Below are positions 1 through 7,255 of a DNA stretch of 14,459 nucleotides, piece by piece. A program made the translations under genes and the position numbers. Source of the stretch: Bacteroidota bacterium (GTDB lineage Bacteria > Bacteroidota > Bacteroidia > Chitinophagales > Chitinophagaceae); NCBI GenBank assembly GCA_023415275.1, contig JAEZLJ010000072.1:1-14459 (forward strand), given 5' to 3'. How positions within the stretch are numbered: position 1 is the first letter of the stretch; the number at the start of each line of letters is the position of its first letter. The notes beneath the pieces are model-generated. The model had not been told where the DNA came from. It saw nothing but the letters and a program-made list of their open reading frames with translations, and made no database searches.

Positions 1-1
1 G

Positions 2-1282
2 GGCACCACAGACCAGGATAAAACACAAAGGTTTTCCTTAGGCACTACTGGTTTTGTAATGGGCAGTGGCAATGGCAGGCGCAATGTGCGCAATACGGCA
101 TTCAGCATAGCATTTAACCATACTGCAGATTTCAATAGTGATATTTTATATAAAGGAAAAAATAACCAGAGCTCTTTTGCGCAGAAGTTTGCTGAAGAAT
201 TGAACAACAGCGGCCTCAAAGATTCAAGGGTGGAAACTGAATTTCCGCTTGGAGCCAGCCTGGCCTATAATACTTATTGGGTAGATGCTGTTAAGAACAG
301 CGCAGGCCAGATAGACCGTTTTGAAACAAGCGCACCTGTTGCCACAGGCTTGCTACAGCAACAATCCATTAAGAACCGCGGTGGCATATATGAATTTGCT
401 TTTGGTATGGCTGTGAACCTGAAAGACAAGATCATGATAGGTGGAAGCATTGGCGTGCCTATTTTAAATTACAAGAGGGAAACGGAGTTTGTAGAAGCTG
501 ATGCTACCACTGATCCTAATAACCGGTTTGACTATGGCATCTTTTCCGATAAGCTGCACACATCCGGTGTAGGCGTGAATTTAAAAGCAGGTGTCATTTA
601 CAAACCTGCCGAGGCCTGGAGACTGGGATTGGCAGTTCATACACCAACATTTTATTCGCTAACCGATAATTATGAAGCATCAGTGGTGCTGAATGATGAC
701 GTGCCTGCTGATAGCGCATGGAAGGATAATTCCAAAAGCTATATGAACGACCAGCCATCAGAATTTAAATACCTGCTGGTAACCCCTTACCGTGTGGTGG
801 GAAGCATCTCTTATGTAATACGTGAGATACAGGACGTAACCAAACAAAGAGGATTTATCACCGCTGATGTGGAATATGTCAATTACAAAGCATCATCTTT
901 TCAACCTGACGCAGACAATAACAGTGATGAAAGCACCAAGACTTACCTGAAGTCATTAAATACAGCCATTGACAAGGCCTACAAGTCTGCGTTTAATTTC
1001 AGGCTGGGTGGCGAATTGAAATTCACTACCATCATGGCCAGGCTGGGTGCCTCTTATTACAGTAATCCATACAAGGATATTAAGGGAGAAAAAGGAAGCA
1101 GGATGAACCTGAGTGGCGGATTGGGTTACCGCAATAAGGGATTTTTTATTGACCTTACCTATATCTACGCTATCAACAAGGATGTGAATTATGCTTACCG
1201 GTTAGAGAGCGCTCCTTATTATGCAGCCAATTTGAAGAACACAACTGGAAATATTGTAGGCACGGTAGGTTTTAAATTCTAA
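2..1282 (+). CDS. OmpP1/FadL-like outer-membrane barrel protein, 3' part
   Basis: The reading frame is open from base 2 through the window edge to the stop at 1280-1282 (426 residues visible), so the real start lies upstream; the ATG at 59 is internal. I recognise the pattern of Bacteroidota OmpP1/FadL/TodX proteins: a stretch reading NRGGIYEFAFGMAVNLKDK, then alternating aromatic and glycine-rich strands (IMIGGSIGVP, GVGVNLKAGVIYKP, WRLGLAVHTP), and an end in GTVGFKF. A final aromatic residue is the usual barrel-assembly signal of outer-membrane proteins. The signal peptide and N-terminal plug are outside the window. Family members act as outer-membrane channels for hydrophobic compounds, but the substrate here cannot be told. 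No terminator hairpin with a T-run follows the stop directly. Family assignment is fairly sure; transport function is inferred. Confidence 0.8.
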   Translation, partial: GTTDQDKTQRFSLGTTGFVMGSGNGRRNVRNTAFSIAFNHTADFNSDILYKGKNNQSSFAQKFAEELNNSGLKDSRVETEFPLGASLAYNTYWVDAVKNSAGQIDRFETSAPVATGLLQQQSIKNRGGIYEFAFGMAVNLKDKIMIGGSIGVPILNYKRETEFVEADATTDPNNRFDYGIFSDKLHTSGVGVNLKAGVIYKPAEAWRLGLAVHTPTFYSLTDNYEASVVLNDDVPADSAWKDNSKSYMNDQPSEFKYLLVTPYRVVGSISYVIREIQDVTKQRGFITADVEYVNYKASSFQPDADNNSDESTKTYLKSLNTAIDKAYKSAFNFRLGGELKFTTIMARLGASYYSNPYKDIKGEKGSRMNLSGGLGYRNKGFFIDLTYIYAINKDVNYAYRLESAPYYAANLKNTTGNIVGTVGFKF

Positions 1283-1462
1283 TATCCTGGAGCCTTTGTG
1301 CGTCTCTATTATTGAGGAAAGGTTTATTAAAGAATATGATTGCTGGAGTAAAATAGATGAAGCAATAAACATTCTTTGCAGGTAATACTTCTTTTTCTAT
1401 TCCGCCGGCCAGGGGCTAATTTCCCAATAGCAGTTTTCTTTTTAAGATATATGATCCAGCTA

Positions 1463-1496
1463 TTGCACCAGGTATTATTTTGAATACCTGGTGCAA
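1463..1496. repeat. Perfect 14-bp inverted repeat in a 453-base gap
   Basis: TTGCACCAGGTATT (1463-1476) and AATACCTGGTGCAA (1483-1496) are exact reverse complements separated by 6 bases. It sits 181 bases after the barrel gene and 240 before the kinase gene, in the non-coding stretch 1283-1735. Neither side is followed by a T-run, so it is not a standard intrinsic terminator in either direction; a protein-binding dyad or an RNA stem are both possible. I see no credible gene in the rest of this gap, and no convincing TAnnTTTG promoter box for the kinase gene. Confidence 0.75.
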
Positions 1497-1735
1497 AATT
1501 GACCTGCGGCCTGTAATTTGCTAGGTTATAACATAAGCCTGCGCAAATAGATATTTGGTTTAAAGTAAAGATGAACAGTGCACTGGGGCTTTTGCGTATA
1601 ATGTTTGACATGGGTTGCCAACCTTGATACTTATATTCGTTTAGAGAAAATTATAAGAGCGCTGCCTGGAAATGGCTGATTGATGATCACAGTTATAATT
1701 ATTCACATGTTTAAGTTCAAAAAGAGTGTAAGGTA

Positions 1736-3520
1736 ATGAGTAAAAAGTCCTTTTATGCTTTTGGCATTTCCTTTATACTGCTGATCGTGGTGATCATTCT
1801 CAATCGCATCAGTTTTGATAAGATGAAGGAATATAATAATGCGGTGAACCATACCAGGAATGTGATCACATTATTTGAAAGAGTTTCCAACCACTTTAAA
1901 AGCGCAGAGATCTATACCCCTTCCTACGATTCTATTCCCGAGAATAATTTCTTTAAGCTCTATAAACACGAAGGCTTGCAGATCAACAGCGAGCTGACAC
2001 TACTCAAATCGCTTGTAAAAGACAATAAGGAACAGACCAGGCTGGTAGATTCATTATCCACCATGATCAGCGGGCAGATTTATACCATGCTCCAAAAAAA
2101 TATTGCGGAGATCATTCAATCGGGTGAAGCCTGGCGCTTAAATTATTTATTTGCCATTCACGATATTATCAACAGGGGCGTTGCCTCGGAAAATGAATTA
2201 CTGGCCAGCCGCAACGAAAAACTGAGGGATTCGATGCGAACCAATAACATCATCAGTGTCATCTTTGCCTTGCTGGCGGTTACCATTATCATCTCCACCT
2301 TTATTTCCACCTTATTCCTATCTCAGAAAAGATTATGGCTGGAAGGATTTTTGGAATCCGTGTTAAATACTTCTCAAAACGGGATCATTAACTATAAAGC
2401 TTACAGGCAGAATGGAGTAATTACAGATTTCAGACAGGAGTTTGCCAACAAGGCAATTGAAAAACTACTTGGTTCCAGAGCCAGTACCACGTTGGGTAAT
2501 AATATCAAGGCTTTCCATCCTTCGATAAAAGATATAGACCTTTTTGAAAAGTACGTTGAAGTGGTGGAGACAGGCCAATCTGCCGTTTTCGAAGCTTACA
2601 TTAAAGGAGGATACCAACAAAAATGGTTCATGGTGTCGCTGGTTAAAATGGGCGATGGGTTGACCGCGTCGTTCCAGGAAATAACGCAGCTTAAAAAATA
2701 CGAAGAAGAATTGAAGGATAAGATCAGCCAGTTGGAGCGTTCAAACAAGGAGTTAGAGCAATATGCCTATGTAGCCAGCCATGACCTCCAGGAGCCATTG
2801 CGCAAGATCAGGGCATTCGGCAGTTACTTGCAGGATACCCAATCTCAACACCTGGATGAAAAAGGGAAAGTGCAATTGGAGAAGATCATGCGATCGGCAG
2901 AGCGCATGTCTGTTTTGATCAAGGATATTCTTAGCTTCTCCAGCATGCGCAAGGATAATCTGTATGAATTCATTGATCTGAATAAGATACTGGAAGGTGT
3001 ACGTTCAGATTTTGACCTCACCATCAGCCAGACCGAGGCCATCCTGCACACGGACAAACTGCCCGTGGTAGAAGCGATCCCCCTGCAGATGACACAATTG
3101 TTTTACAACCTTGTCAACAATTCCTTCAAGTTTGCCAGGAAAGATGTAGCACCTCACATCAACATCAATTGCCAGGAACTGGATGGCAATAAAAAAAGGG
3201 AACTGGAGCTGGATGAACAAGAAGTGTATTATGAAATTCAATTCAGGGATAATGGCATTGGTTTCAGCCCGGAATATTCAGAACAGATCTTTGGCCTGTT
3301 TAAAAGACTGAACGACAGGCAAACTTATCCCGGGTCAGGTATTGGACTGGCCCTTTGCAAGAAGGTGGTAGAGAACCATAATGGATGGATTTATGCCGAA
3401 GCTGAAGAAAATAAGGGTGCTTGTTTTTTTATTATTTTACCACAAAAGCAAAAGCAACCAACGGACCAGGACATGGAGTGGGCGCCTGATTATCAGAAGC
3501 CTGCCGTTTCCGTTAAATAA
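1736..3520 (+). CDS. Membrane sensor histidine kinase (CHASE3-like sensor, PAS-like, HisKA, HATPase_c)
   Basis: A 594-residue two-component sensor kinase. Residues about 5-23 and 171-196 are hydrophobic membrane segments that bracket an extracytoplasmic region of about 145 residues resembling CHASE3 sensors (helical, starting NHTRNVITLFERV). Residues about 203-320 look like a divergent PAS domain (FLESVLNTSQNGII), followed by a coiled coil (KKYEEELKDKISQLERSNKEL). The phospho-acceptor is His349 in YVASHDLQEPLRK, the HisKA type common in Bacteroidota and phytochrome-like kinases. The ATPase domain shows the N box (NLVNNSFKF, 458-466), G1 (DNGIGF, 505-510) and G2 (GSGIGLAL, 533-540). There is no receiver domain and no response-regulator gene next to it, so the partner is unknown. 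The start is supported by AAGG just upstream, although it is very close (2 nt). The 3' end overlaps miaA on the other strand. Confidence 0.93.
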   Translation: MSKKSFYAFGISFILLIVVIILNRISFDKMKEYNNAVNHTRNVITLFERVSNHFKSAEIYTPSYDSIPENNFFKLYKHEGLQINSELTLLKSLVKDNKEQTRLVDSLSTMISGQIYTMLQKNIAEIIQSGEAWRLNYLFAIHDIINRGVASENELLASRNEKLRDSMRTNNIISVIFALLAVTIIISTFISTLFLSQKRLWLEGFLESVLNTSQNGIINYKAYRQNGVITDFRQEFANKAIEKLLGSRASTTLGNNIKAFHPSIKDIDLFEKYVEVVETGQSAVFEAYIKGGYQQKWFMVSLVKMGDGLTASFQEITQLKKYEEELKDKISQLERSNKELEQYAYVASHDLQEPLRKIRAFGSYLQDTQSQHLDEKGKVQLEKIMRSAERMSVLIKDILSFSSMRKDNLYEFIDLNKILEGVRSDFDLTISQTEAILHTDKLPVVEAIPLQMTQLFYNLVNNSFKFARKDVAPHININCQELDGNKKRELELDEQEVYYEIQFRDNGIGFSPEYSEQIFGLFKRLNDRQTYPGSGIGLALCKKVVENHNGWIYAEAEENKGACFFIILPQKQKQPTDQDMEWAPDYQKPAVSVK

Positions 3521-4404
3521 TTAAGTACTGTGATTGCATCCGGAGGACACCAATGATAATCCTGGTGTTTTCGAAACCAGGTAAGTTGACGCTTGGCATA
3601 TTGCCGGGTAGAAATTTTTACCTGTTCAATTGCAGCCGGCAATGAGATTTCACCATTAAAATGATCAAACAGCTCCCTATATCCTACTGTTTGCAATGCA
3701 TTGAGCTGCTGCCAGGGAATGAGCGAGCGCACTTCTTCTACCAGGCCGCTCTCAATCATGCTATCCACTCTTGTATTGATATTTTGGTGAAGCTGAGGCT
3801 TAGGTAATTCCAGCCCTATCTTGACAACATTAAAATGGCGTGGCGCCCCTGTTCCCTTTCTAAAATCCATTATAGAACGCCCGGTAGCTTTCCACACTTC
3901 CAGTGCACGAAGTAAACGACGGGGATTATGAATCTCTCCCCTTTCATAGAATACGGGGTCAACGATGCTAACCTGCTCCTGAAGCCAGGATAGGCCATTC
4001 TTCTCATACTCATGGATCAATGCTGTATGCAATGCTTCAGGCACTTCAGGAATTTCGTCCATGCCTTCCAGTAAGGCCTTAATGTAAAGCCCTGTGCCGC
4101 CCACCAGTACGGCTACATTTGATCTGCTAAAAATATCATCCAGCGCATCCAGTGCATATTTTTCAAAGGTTACGGCATTTACTTTTTCATGTATGGAATG
4201 TGAAGCAATGAAATGATGCTTTACGGCTGCCAGTTCTTCCAGGGAAGGACGTGCCACCCCAATATTGAGTTCCCGGTAACACTGCCTGCTATCTGCGGAA
4301 ATGATCTCTGTTTGAAAATGGCGGGCCACCTCTATAGCCACAGCGGTCTTTCCCACTGCGGTGGGACCTGCGATCACAATGAGCTTATTTTTTTTAACTG
4401 CCAT
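3493..4404 (-). CDS. miaA: tRNA dimethylallyltransferase MiaA
   Basis: MiaA transfers a dimethylallyl group from dimethylallyl diphosphate to N6 of A37 in tRNAs that read codons beginning with U. The 303-residue protein has the family's full length. Visible motifs are the P-loop GPTAVGKT (13-20), ISADSRQCYREL (35-46, including the catalytic-region Asp38 and Ser39-Arg40), GGTGLY (102-107), NPRRLLRALEVWKATG (160-175) and the C-terminal TRQYAKRQLTWFRKH (266-280). The stop TGA (3495-3493) lies inside the end of the convergent histidine kinase gene, giving a 28-bp tail-to-tail overlap. A strong hairpin (4417-4443) lies 12 bases ahead of the ATG in the direction of transcription. It is cytoplasmic, and the identification is firm. 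Confidence 0.97.
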   Translation of the reverse strand: MAVKKNKLIVIAGPTAVGKTAVAIEVARHFQTEIISADSRQCYRELNIGVARPSLEELAAVKHHFIASHSIHEKVNAVTFEKYALDALDDIFSRSNVAVLVGGTGLYIKALLEGMDEIPEVPEALHTALIHEYEKNGLSWLQEQVSIVDPVFYERGEIHNPRRLLRALEVWKATGRSIMDFRKGTGAPRHFNVVKIGLELPKPQLHQNINTRVDSMIESGLVEEVRSLIPWQQLNALQTVGYRELFDHFNGEISLPAAIEQVKISTRQYAKRQLTWFRKHQDYHWCPPDAITVLNYLTETAGF

Positions 4405-4416
4405 GGTCTATAAAAG

Positions 4417-4443
4417 AATAACCCTGTCGCGGACAGAGTTATT
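4417..4443 (-). terminator. Hairpin between the pRiA4b-like gene and miaA (terminator or miaA leader)
   Basis: On either strand this folds as a 12-position stem (AATAAC + one C·A mismatch + CTGTC) closed by a 3-base loop. Read on the minus strand, it follows the pRiA4b-like gene by 28 bases and is followed by CTTTTAT, a weak T-run, and then by the miaA ATG only 12 bases downstream. It can therefore be a terminator of the upstream gene that partly separates it from miaA, or a leader stem that limits access to the miaA start. The stem is seen directly; the role is inferred. Confidence 0.55.
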
Positions 4444-4471
4444 ATGCGCCATTGAACATTTTTTAGTTGAA

Positions 4472-5041
4472 TTAAAATTCATCGCCTGAATCGGCACCCG
4501 AATCCTCCCCTCCGCTGTCCTGGTCATCTGAACCCTCCTCACCTTCTTCTCCAAACCCTTCCGCACCCTGTGTGAGGTCATATTTTTCTTCCACATCTGC
4601 AAAGCGTTCACCCAGCAGGCTTTTAGTTCCATACTGACTGGGCGCAATGCCTTCTTTACGTACCATGGCAGGGTAGGTAAGCTTAGGGTTTTCTTCTTTT
4701 GAAACATTGATCAACTCGATCAGGAAGGTCCAACCCTTGGTAAAATCATAAGTATAAATAAAGCGCTGGTTGGTATCCCTGATCTCAGAGCCAATGCTTG
4801 TATCTTTCATCAATAGCGGAGCCGCCCTATATGGCTTGTCATAAGTGTCAAGGGTGATTTCCCTGCCACGCTGCCATTGGTCATTGCTGCGATAGAAAGT
4901 AGCCTGGTGCTTGGAATCAAATTCAAAAGCTTTCAAAATAGCTTCATGCAGGTTGAAAAAGGTCTGTTTATGCCTGATGGCAATGTCCCGGTAAACGCTG
5001 TCGTCTTCTTCAAAATATACCCTGAATTTCAGTATAGCCAT
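4472..5041 (-). CDS. Plasmid pRiA4b ORF-3-like protein with acidic tail
   Basis: A 189-residue cytoplasmic protein without a signal peptide. Residues about 1-140 match the pRiA4b ORF-3-like family: an N-terminal strand (AILKFRVYFE), the helix TFFNLHEAILKAFEFD, and the typical YTYDFTKGWTFLIEL strand (about 96-110). The family is widespread, sometimes beside transposase genes, and has no firmly established biochemical role. From about 150 the tail is a run of Glu, Asp, Gly and Ser (EGFGEEGEEGSDDQDSGGED), probably disordered. The gene lies between cca and miaA on the same strand, 45 bases after the cca stop, with a TAnnTTTG box in that gap. The neighbouring genes make a housekeeping location more likely than a recent plasmid origin. 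Confidence 0.82.
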   Translation of the reverse strand: MAILKFRVYFEEDDSVYRDIAIRHKQTFFNLHEAILKAFEFDSKHQATFYRSNDQWQRGREITLDTYDKPYRAAPLLMKDTSIGSEIRDTNQRFIYTYDFTKGWTFLIELINVSKEENPKLTYPAMVRKEGIAPSQYGTKSLLGERFADVEEKYDLTQGAEGFGEEGEEGSDDQDSGGEDSGADSGDEF

Positions 5042-5067
5042 AGTGTGTTTTCACATTCAATAAACCC

Positions 5068-5075
5068 CAAATATA
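5068..5075 (-). promoter_or_regulatory. Candidate -7 box for the pRiA4b-like gene
   Basis: On the minus strand this reads TATATTTG, an exact match to the Bacteroidota -7 consensus TAnnTTTG. It lies 26 bases ahead of the ATG at 5041, which would give a leader of about 20 nt. No TTTG -33 box is seen at 19-21 bases upstream, so this is a partial match only. Confidence 0.4.
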
Positions 5076-5086
5076 GCCAAAACAGC

Positions 5087-6508
5087 TTATTTAACCGGAA
5101 CTAACCCACACTCTGCGCCCTTCTGTAACATGAATTGGTAGGCCTTATCATAATCATTGGGGATCTCGCCATCCAGTATGGCTTCTTTTATAGCGTCCTT
5201 GATGATACCTACTGGTTTGGAGGGAGAAATTCCAAAGGTTTCCATGATGATCTCACCGGTTATGGGAGGTTGCCAGTTACGTATATGGTCCTGCTCCTCC
5301 ACTTCTTTGCAACGCTTGCGCACCATTTCAAAATTCTCAATGTAGCGCTTCACCTTAAACTTATTCTTGGAAGTGATATCACTGTTGCAAAGGATCATAA
5401 GATCATCTATTTCTTCCCCCGCATCGAACAGCAGGCGGCGCACGGCCGAATCAGTGATATTTTCCTTGGTCAGGGAGATGGGTCGCAAGTGCAGCTCTAC
5501 CAGCTTTTTCACGTATTTCATAGGCTCACCCAACGGGAGCTTCAGCTTATTGAATATTTTAGGCACCATTCTGCCTCCTACCACTTCGTGTCCATGGAAG
5601 GTCCAGCCAAAGCCATCCTCAAACCGCTTGGTAGCCGGCTTGGCAATATCATGCAGGATGGCCGCCCAGCGCAGCCAAAGATTATCAGACTTCTCGGCTA
5701 CATTGTCCAACACCTGCAGTGTATGGTAAAAATTGTCCTTATGACCCTTGCCTTCAATAAACTCAGCACCTGCCAGCTCTACCATCTGGGGAAAGATGAT
5801 CGATAGCAGGCCGCTATCCATTAATAGTTTAAACCCTATAGAAGGCTTAGGCGTCATGACGATCTTATTCAGTTCGTCTGTGATGCGCTCCTGGGAAACA
5901 ATAGTGATGCGGTCTGCATTTTTTTTGATGGCGTGAAAGGTTTCAGGATAAATACGGAAATGCAATTGGGTGGCGAAGCGGATGGCGCGCATCATGCGCA
6001 GAGGATCATCACTAAAGGTTTGGGAAGGATCTAATGGTGTGCGTATCAATCCCTGTTTAATGTCATCTAATCCATGAAATGGATCGATCAGTGTGCCAAA
6101 ATTATCCTGGTTCAGGCTAATGGCCAGTGCATTGATAGTAAAATCGCGACGGTTCTGGTCCTCCTCCAAAGTACCAGCTTCTACCTCAGGCTTGCGTGAA
6201 TGAGAGCGGTAGCTTTCGCGACGGGCCCCAACAAACTCCAGGTCAAAGCCATCCGGCATTTTGAATTGGGCAGTACCGAAGTTTTTAAAATAAGAAACCC
6301 TGGGATGGGGCTTAAAAAGGGCGGCTGCTTCCCTGGCCAATGCCAACCCATCGCCCGAACATACAAAATCGGCATCCTTGGTAGGACGGTCCAAAATCTT
6401 ATCACGGACAAACCCACCTATCAAATAGCAGTGATAGTTGAGCGAGGCCGCTGCCGTCGCTACCTTTTTTAAGATCTCCAGTTCTTTATCACTGCATTGA
6501 ATATCCAT
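5087..6508 (-). CDS. cca: CCA-adding tRNA nucleotidyltransferase (poly-A-polymerase head plus HD domain)
   Basis: This enzyme adds or repairs the 3' CCA of tRNAs from CTP and ATP. Using the start at 6508 (473 residues), the nucleotidyltransferase head shows LIGGFVRDKIL (29-39) and the metal-binding pair Asp45/Asp47 in KDADFVC, then RRDFTINAL (120-128) and SDDPLRMMRAIRFA (166-179). A C-terminal HD domain follows, with His262, HD at 286-287 (WAAILHDIAKP), and His305/His307 (TFHGHEVVGG). An in-frame ATG at 6598 would add 30 residues, but that extension is encoded by a short tandem repeat (6571-6602) and has no family likeness, so I prefer 6508, where the text MDIQCSDKELEILK begins as in relatives. 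Minus-strand TATCTTTG (6521-6514) sits 5 bases ahead of this ATG, which could give a nearly leaderless mRNA. The tRNA-Leu in this window lacks an encoded CCA and would need such an enzyme. Confidence 0.93.
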   Translation of the reverse strand: MDIQCSDKELEILKKVATAAASLNYHCYLIGGFVRDKILDRPTKDADFVCSGDGLALAREAAALFKPHPRVSYFKNFGTAQFKMPDGFDLEFVGARRESYRSHSRKPEVEAGTLEEDQNRRDFTINALAISLNQDNFGTLIDPFHGLDDIKQGLIRTPLDPSQTFSDDPLRMMRAIRFATQLHFRIYPETFHAIKKNADRITIVSQERITDELNKIVMTPKPSIGFKLLMDSGLLSIIFPQMVELAGAEFIEGKGHKDNFYHTLQVLDNVAEKSDNLWLRWAAILHDIAKPATKRFEDGFGWTFHGHEVVGGRMVPKIFNKLKLPLGEPMKYVKKLVELHLRPISLTKENITDSAVRRLLFDAGEEIDDLMILCNSDITSKNKFKVKRYIENFEMVRKRCKEVEEQDHIRNWQPPITGEIIMETFGISPSKPVGIIKDAIKEAILDGEIPNDYDKAYQFMLQKGAECGLVPVK

Positions 6509-6570
6509 CGGCGCAAAGATATTGGAATGGGTAATTGGTGGCGCAGTCCACTGTTTTCCATGGTGTGATG

Positions 6571-6602
6571 AAAGTTGACAAGTTGGAAAGTTAACCAATT
6601 GA
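6571..6602. repeat. Four imperfect 8-bp tandem units upstream of cca
   Basis: The units are AAAGTTGA, CAAGTTGG, AAAGTTAA and CCAATTGA, a degenerate form of nAAGTTGA with 8-base phasing. They lie in the 171-base gap between the tsaC stop and the preferred cca start. The alternative ATG of the cca frame (6598) falls within them. I see no other feature in the gap except a weak 6-bp stem (6609-6631). Confidence 0.5.
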
Positions 6603-6679
6603 TAAGGGCTGTAGTGTCAGATATCCTACAGGTTAAGGTTCTTCCATGACCAGCTATCTAATGCATTTCTATGTATCTC

Positions 6680-7255
6680 TCATTCCCGGATCACTGTAAA
6701 CTCACCATTCCCCTTCCATTTAATAATCCGTGAAGGTTGGGCCGGCGTGTGATCATCCTGTCTCCAATGAACAATATAGTCCACTTGATTCTTCACCTCA
6801 ATGGATATTTCATTAAATGTTTTTGGAGAAGGTTGGCCGCTGATATTAGCAGATGTAGAAACGATGGGATGACGCAAACGCTTTACCAGGTGACGGCAAA
6901 ACTCATCCCTGACCAGGCGTATAGCTATTGAACCGTCACTGGCTACCAGGTTGTCGGGCAGTCCAATGGCCTGCTCAAATATGATGGTAGTGGGGCGTGA
7001 CTGTTGTTCCATGAAATTGAAAACCTGTGGATCCGGGGCGGCCACATGCTTCATTAGTTCCCTCTCGTCAGCCATTAGTATGATCATGCTTTTAGAGTCA
7101 TCCCGCTTCTTGATATCGTATATTCTTTTTACAGCTTCAGCATTGGTAGCATCGCAACCCAATCCCCAGATGGTATCTGTTGGATACAGGATAACACCAC
7201 CTGCTTTTAAGATGCGCAAACTTTCCTCAATATCTGTTTCGAATGTATAGTTCAT
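6680..7255 (-). CDS. tsaC: Threonylcarbamoyl-AMP synthase (TsaC/YrdC/Sua5 family)
   Basis: It makes threonylcarbamoyl-AMP from threonine, bicarbonate and ATP, the first step of the t6A37 modification in tRNAs that read ANN codons. The 191-residue protein is the short YrdC-type form without the extra Sua5 C-terminal domain. Visible motifs are ILYPTDTIWGLGCDA (22-36), the lysine/arginine cluster KKRDDSKSMIIL (49-60), RPTTIIFE (87-94), GSIAIRLV (108-115), STSANISGQPSP (133-144) and the closing PSRIIKW (174-180). Its ATG shares its first base with the last base of the glycosyltransferase stop (TGATG, 7257-7253), so the two are very probably co-transcribed and translationally coupled. The identification is firm. 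Confidence 0.95.
   Translation of the reverse strand: MNYTFETDIEESLRILKAGGVILYPTDTIWGLGCDATNAEAVKRIYDIKKRDDSKSMIILMADERELMKHVAAPDPQVFNFMEQQSRPTTIIFEQAIGLPDNLVASDGSIAIRLVRDEFCRHLVKRLRHPIVSTSANISGQPSPKTFNEISIEVKNQVDYIVHWRQDDHTPAQPSRIIKWKGNGEFTVIRE

Noticed and set aside
1327..1611. Minus-strand open frame of 94 codons in the gap before the kinase gene
   Set aside because: Low-complexity basic translation, no recognisable family, and it runs through the inverted repeat at 1463-1496; most likely chance.
5135..5806. Plus-strand open frame of 223 codons opposite cca
   Set aside because: It lies wholly antisense to the clearly conserved CCA-enzyme frame and has no recognisable domain.
6509..6598. 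N-terminal extension of the CCA enzyme from ATG 6598
   Set aside because: It is encoded by the 8-bp tandem repeat and has no likeness to the family; the start at 6508 fits better.
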